DNA of 64,000 nucleotides from an uncultured Draconibacterium sp. GTDB lineage: Bacteria > Bacteroidota > Bacteroidia > Bacteroidales > Prolixibacteraceae. Below are positions 59,939-64,000 of this stretch, piece by piece. The translations under genes were made by a program, and so were the position numbers. The stretch is from NCBI RefSeq assembly GCF_963675065.1, contig NZ_OY775906.1:288001-352000 (forward strand), written 5' to 3'. The notes under the pieces are model-generated. The model made no database searches and had not been told where the DNA came from. It saw only the letters and a list, made by a program, of their open reading frames with translations. The first letter of the stretch is position 1, and the number at the start of each line of letters is the position of its first letter.

Positions 59939-62900
59939 ATGCCTCAAAATAACAAACAATATCGGCCTCCTAGTAATTGGCAAGATTTTGAAAAGTTTTG
60001 CCACACTCTGTGGGGGGAGTTACTCCAAGACCCAAATATTCAATTAAATGGTCGTGGTGGACAAGAGCAACTTGGCGTAGATGTTTATGGTCGCTCAAAA
60101 GATGGAGTATTCACTTGCATTCAATGCAAGGGGAAGAAGTCAAATTTCGGGAAAGAAGTCACAGCGAAAGAATTAGGGGATGAAGTTAAAAAGGCTAAGA
60201 ATTTTGTTCCTAAACCGGATGTATTTATTTTAGCAACGACCGCACCCAATGATGCGAAGATACAGGAGGTTGCTCGTAAACTTGAAGAAGAGAATAAGAA
60301 AAAAGGGTCATTCGAAGTAAAAGTTTGGGGTTGGGATGAAATCTGCCAAAGGTTGGTTCATTCTCCAAGGACATTAAAACAGTTTTACGAAGAAGAAATA
60401 ATATCCGATAAAATTGACTCTTTTCTGGCAGGTATTACTAATCGAGACAAGATTTTTGAAAAGGAAAGCGAAAATAGTACCAATATTGATGAAAATAAGA
60501 TAATAGAGGCATTCAAAGATTCATCTGAATACCTAGCGAATTGGAAGCAAACCCTTTCCGTAAATGACAAGTGGATTGAGCGGAAACAGGAAGACGATTG
60601 GTTTACGAGTGTTCATTCCCAGTTTCATTCCAGTACAATTTTGTTAGGAGAGCCAGGAACAGGTAAAAGCGCGCTTTTGGCAAGGATTACTCAACAGTTA
60701 CTTGAAGATAATCAAATTGTTTTGGGCATTAAAGCTGATAAGTTGGGGCATAGCGTTACTGATTTTAGATCTTTAAGTGAATATCTGCATTTACCAGCTC
60801 CAATTCACGAATGTGTAAAACTGCTTGCAAAAACACGACAGGTTTTTATTCTTTTAGACCAACTCGATGCCCTGAGTGAGTTGATTGATGTAAAAACGAA
60901 CAGGCTATCGGTACTCCTCGACCTCGTGCAATCACTTCACAATACTCCTAATGTTCATATCATTGCTTCTTCTCGTCCTTTTGAATTCCAATATGACCAG
61001 CGATTTAATAGTCTTGAAGCCCATGAAATAAAACTACCATTGCTGGAATGGGAAGATGTGCAAGCAACATTTGAAGATTTGAGTATTGAACTCCAATTCA
61101 TGGATAATGAGTTCAAAGAATTCTTAAAAAGGCCGAGTAATCTTAATTTTTACCTTCAATATATTCAAAACCATCCACAGGAACATTTTAAATCACACAT
61201 TGAGCTTTATGACCATATTTGGGCTAATTCACTTGGAGAGAGAAAAGAAAAGAAAAGAAGAACAGCACTTTTAGTTTCAATTGCTACAGAAATGACAGAA
61301 GATGCCAAACAAGGGCTTCCACTGTTTAAGTACGAAGAGGATATCGAAGACATAGATTATTTATGCAGTGCAGGCATTCTCTCAAAGAGTATTGATAAAA
61401 AACAAATATCGTTTGCCCACCAAACTCTTCAGGCTTTTGTTTGGACTCGTTCTATTGTCAAGAAGGGGAGCCTAACTGATTTTGTTTTTTCTCATCAGAA
61501 TAATTTGAATATTAGACCTAAGCTAAATACTGCATTAGTTTATCTTAGAGAAGCCGACCCAGAAGAATATAAGAATCAGATTCAGTCTCTTCTATTAGAT
61601 AATTTTAAAAAGCTAAGAAAACACATTCTCTATTTGCTAATCGAAACCATTGGTGCTAGCCCATCACCCCGCAATGAAGAAATCCTTGTCATCTCAAAGC
61701 TTCTGGAAAATGAGAATTTGTTTTTGAAAATATGCCAGAGTATTTCAGTACAGGATGATTGGTTTGATAAATTGAAGAACTCTCATATTGAATTTTGGAT
61801 GCAGGGAAGTGAAATTCAAAAGAGAGGGGCTATAATTATTCTTTCATCTGTTATTGTAGAAAAGCATGAAGAGGTAATTTTCCTCCTAGACAAATATTGG
61901 AAAAACGAAAAAGAGATAAACAACTTATTTTATGTTCTTCAAGAAAACGACAAATGGGATGAATTAAGTTTGAAGCTAGCAAGTTTTCTAGTGAAACTTG
62001 ACGAAACAAGAGGGTATGCTGCACAAGATATTGTGTCTCTGATATCTTATGAGAACTCTGAATTAGCGCCAGCTATTGCGGTTGAATATTTTAATAATCA
62101 ATTTAATAAGATAGAAAAACAAGAGCCAGAGGACGTTTCAGTAGAAGAAAATGAGGATGCGGAAATATCACAATGGAAAATTGAAAATGCCGAGTGTGTC
62201 CCATTTGAAAGGTTGGCAGAACTGAACCATCAATGGCATAATCTGGGAGCCATTGCCAAAGCTTCACCAAAAGAATTTGTCGAATGCTTTTGGCCATTTC
62301 TTGACAGATTAACAGATAAATTGAAAACAAAATACCAACCGATTCAAGAAAGATATTTAGATGTATCCGGTATCTGGTTTCGTTTAAGTGAAGATGAAGA
62401 ATCTTCAGAGAAACCGTATCTTCCCGGAGCTCTTGAAGATGCGATAAAACTTTATGCTATTCAGGATACCACAAACTTTATAGCGTTTGTTAATCTAAAG
62501 AAAAGTAGCCTATTTTCTCCACAGCATCGCCTTATAATAAAAGGCATATCACAACTTATTACGAGCCATCCAGATTTTATTTTGACTTATCTACTGGAAG
62601 ATGATAGACGGTTTTTTCTTGGGAGTGAATTTGGCAGCTCTTCCTATCGATGTTCTTTGAAGCTTATTTCTGCATTATTTCCCAATCTAGAAGATTCAAA
62701 GCGCAAAGTGCTTGAAAACAGAATCTTATCCTTGGAGGCCTATAAGTGTAAGGATAAAACCGACGCAAAAATGCGCAGAGATTATTTAAGATGGAATAGG
62801 GGTGTCCGGTTTGATTTTTTGTCTATTTTACCCAAAGAGGAGTTATCCCCAGAGGCTTTGAAAATTGTAAAAGAGGAAAAAAGAAAATTCGGGAAAAATG

Positions 62901-64000
62901 TAAGAAATCCATTGGAGGTAGAAAGATCGTCTGGTTTTATGGCAGCTGAAAGCCCAATGTCTCTTGGCCAAATGGAATTGGCGAGTGTTGAAGATATTGC
63001 AAAGTGTTTTAATGAGTTTAACGAAAACGATCATCGGGGAACTATGCGCTATCTCAGTAGCTCTGTACATGCAAAGACATTAGGTGAGCTTTGTAAAAAA
63101 AATCCAGAAAAGGCTTTGGCTGTTGCCGAATTACTTCCTCCAGAAAAAAGTAGAGCAATTGAGTATGTTGTTGAGTGTTTCTCGGAAAGCAATAAAGACC
63201 TCCACGAACTGCAAAACATTATCAGCCATTTTAAATCAAAAGGATTCAACTCGGATAGCTTTTATCAATCTTGTGCCGAAGCTCTTAAAAAGAGGATTAA
63301 AAGACCAGAGGGACTTTCGGATGAGTGGTGCAATCGGCTTGAGCGCTGGATGAGTAGTACAGATAATGGATGGCCAATTGCCCGGACAAATGAAGACAAA
63401 AAAGAAAAGAGGAAGGGAAGTTTAATTTGGCATGATAGCGGGCGTGTTGTGCCTCAAGGAAACTATACTTTAATCGAAGCAATATCTTATGGACTTCTTT
63501 TTAGAGAAAAACCGGAATATAACTGTTGGCTAGATTTTCTAGGAAGAAGTTTGAAATATGGTGATGCTATTGAACTTTGGGAATTTGCTTTAGTATATTT
63601 GATAAGAAGGTTTCTTCCATGGTGTAATGTAAATGACGCAAATGAGTTTCTATTGAAGCTAAGTCAGGCGTATCCACAGATTATTGGTGGAAGAGATTTT
63701 GGAATTACTATTGCAAGTGCTGTTCATTGGATGGATGATGCAATGCTGAATAACTGGATGACAAAAGTCTTATTGTTGTCATCTGACTCAAGTGACCAAT
63801 TATTTGGTGAAGTATTAGGATTTCGGCTTATTCTTAAGGCTAATCATGATTGGTGTGAAGTAGAGTATAAAAAGCTGAGAAAAACGAAAAATGTTAAAGC
63901 ATTAATTGGCTTTGCTTATTCAGTTAGAAAATTGTGGGAATATCGAGAACATCGCTCAAATTGCTCAAATTACTTTATTGAACTACTTGGGTTGCAGAAT
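59939..64000 (+). CDS. Giant Mrr-like nuclease/STAND-type NTPase, Avs-like (3' truncated by window)
   Basis: Open from ATG 59939 to the window end without a stop (1354 codons visible). N-terminal ~150 residues are a PD-(D/E)xK nuclease fold of Mrr type: FEKFCHTLWGELLQDPNIQL, GVDVYGR (Asp48) and CIQCKGKK (QxK, Gln62 and Lys64). P-loop NTPase follows at ~210-450: Walker A LLGEPGTGKSAL (237-244 core), Walker B VFILLDQLDAL (302-312), then IIASSRPFEF. The rest (~450-1354) is helical repeat-like sequence, as in STAND sensors. Nuclease + NTPase + long sensor is the plan of Avs defence proteins (Avs4 carries an Mrr-like nuclease). Which Avs type, if any, is not decidable here. Confidence 0.78.
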   Translation, partial: MPQNNKQYRPPSNWQDFEKFCHTLWGELLQDPNIQLNGRGGQEQLGVDVYGRSKDGVFTCIQCKGKKSNFGKEVTAKELGDEVKKAKNFVPKPDVFILATTAPNDAKIQEVARKLEEENKKKGSFEVKVWGWDEICQRLVHSPRTLKQFYEEEIISDKIDSFLAGITNRDKIFEKESENSTNIDENKIIEAFKDSSEYLANWKQTLSVNDKWIERKQEDDWFTSVHSQFHSSTILLGEPGTGKSALLARITQQLLEDNQIVLGIKADKLGHSVTDFRSLSEYLHLPAPIHECVKLLAKTRQVFILLDQLDALSELIDVKTNRLSVLLDLVQSLHNTPNVHIIASSRPFEFQYDQRFNSLEAHEIKLPLLEWEDVQATFEDLSIELQFMDNEFKEFLKRPSNLNFYLQYIQNHPQEHFKSHIELYDHIWANSLGERKEKKRRTALLVSIATEMTEDAKQGLPLFKYEEDIEDIDYLCSAGILSKSIDKKQISFAHQTLQAFVWTRSIVKKGSLTDFVFSHQNNLNIRPKLNTALVYLREADPEEYKNQIQSLLLDNFKKLRKHILYLLIETIGASPSPRNEEILVISKLLENENLFLKICQSISVQDDWFDKLKNSHIEFWMQGSEIQKRGAIIILSSVIVEKHEEVIFLLDKYWKNEKEINNLFYVLQENDKWDELSLKLASFLVKLDETRGYAAQDIVSLISYENSELAPAIAVEYFNNQFNKIEKQEPEDVSVEENEDAEISQWKIENAECVPFERLAELNHQWHNLGAIAKASPKEFVECFWPFLDRLTDKLKTKYQPIQERYLDVSGIWFRLSEDEESSEKPYLPGALEDAIKLYAIQDTTNFIAFVNLKKSSLFSPQHRLIIKGISQLITSHPDFILTYLLEDDRRFFLGSEFGSSSYRCSLKLISALFPNLEDSKRKVLENRILSLEAYKCKDKTDAKMRRDYLRWNRGVRFDFLSILPKEELSPEALKIVKEEKRKFGKNVRNPLEVERSSGFMAAESPMSLGQMELASVEDIAKCFNEFNENDHRGTMRYLSSSVHAKTLGELCKKNPEKALAVAELLPPEKSRAIEYVVECFSESNKDLHELQNIISHFKSKGFNSDSFYQSCAEALKKRIKRPEGLSDEWCNRLERWMSSTDNGWPIARTNEDKKEKRKGSLIWHDSGRVVPQGNYTLIEAISYGLLFREKPEYNCWLDFLGRSLKYGDAIELWEFALVYLIRRFLPWCNVNDANEFLLKLSQAYPQIIGGRDFGITIASAVHWMDDAMLNNWMTKVLLLSSDSSDQLFGEVLGFRLILKANHDWCEVEYKKLRKTKNVKALIGFAYSVRKLWEYREHRSNCSNYFIELLGLQN

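Overview
The window reads as a Bacteroidota chromosome, most likely a marine or sediment Bacteroidales/Marinilabiliales-type organism. The evidence is a SusC/SusD pair with DUF4843 and PKD-like lipoproteins, a TonB receptor with DUF4249, AraC-type regulators with multi-TM sensors, lipoproteins with LxxC boxes, and repeated TAnnTTTG (-7) promoters. Assignment below phylum is inference.

Layout. (1) 1-8427: ordinary chromosome, with the 3' end of a SusC gene, SusD, two accessory surface lipoproteins, a TlpA-like thiol oxidoreductase and a TPR protein. (2) 8428 onward is accessory DNA stacked at a tRNA-Pro(UGG) target. The 42-base 3' half of this tRNA (minus strand), with its own terminator hairpin, occurs at 8575, 12881 and 50845. 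The last two copies sit directly before Arm-type tyrosine integrases, the first of which carries a nonsense codon. No intact tRNA-Pro is in the window, so it is predicted to lie to the right of 64000. Segment I (8575-12880) holds a GH3 glycosidase and a divergent Nudix-type regulator with a palindromic operator. Segment II (12881-50844) holds a HigA-DUF6922/AbiEii-type toxin-antitoxin pair, then a long patchwork of hydrolases, small-molecule oxidoreductases, beta-lactamase-fold serine hydrolases, an ABC exporter fused to an M1 peptidase, a TonB receptor operon, three AraC-type regulators and many decayed gene fragments. Segment III (50845 to the end) is a defence island: integrase, Gabija-like OLD nuclease plus UvrD-like helicase, a DUF7222-like gene behind a large nested hairpin, an XRE repressor, a second (P4-type) integrase with a tRNA 3'-end-like att sequence, AlpA, an AbiEi-like/Fic fusion behind a five-copy 24-bp iteron array, and a giant Mrr-like-nuclease/STAND NTPase that runs off the window.

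Regulation is the less obvious story of segment II. Three families of promoter modules recur, each with two direct repeats 21-22 bp apart at a fixed distance from a TAnnTTTG box: GAAC repeats at 17234, 35755 and 41209; GTYYGAC repeats at 16006 and 42391; GTCAA repeats at 25967 and 30711. This points to local AraC- or LytTR-type regulons shared by otherwise unrelated genes. The promoters appear to have been duplicated together with fragments of neighbouring genes.

All function calls rest on reading motifs and on remembered family features; no database search was run.
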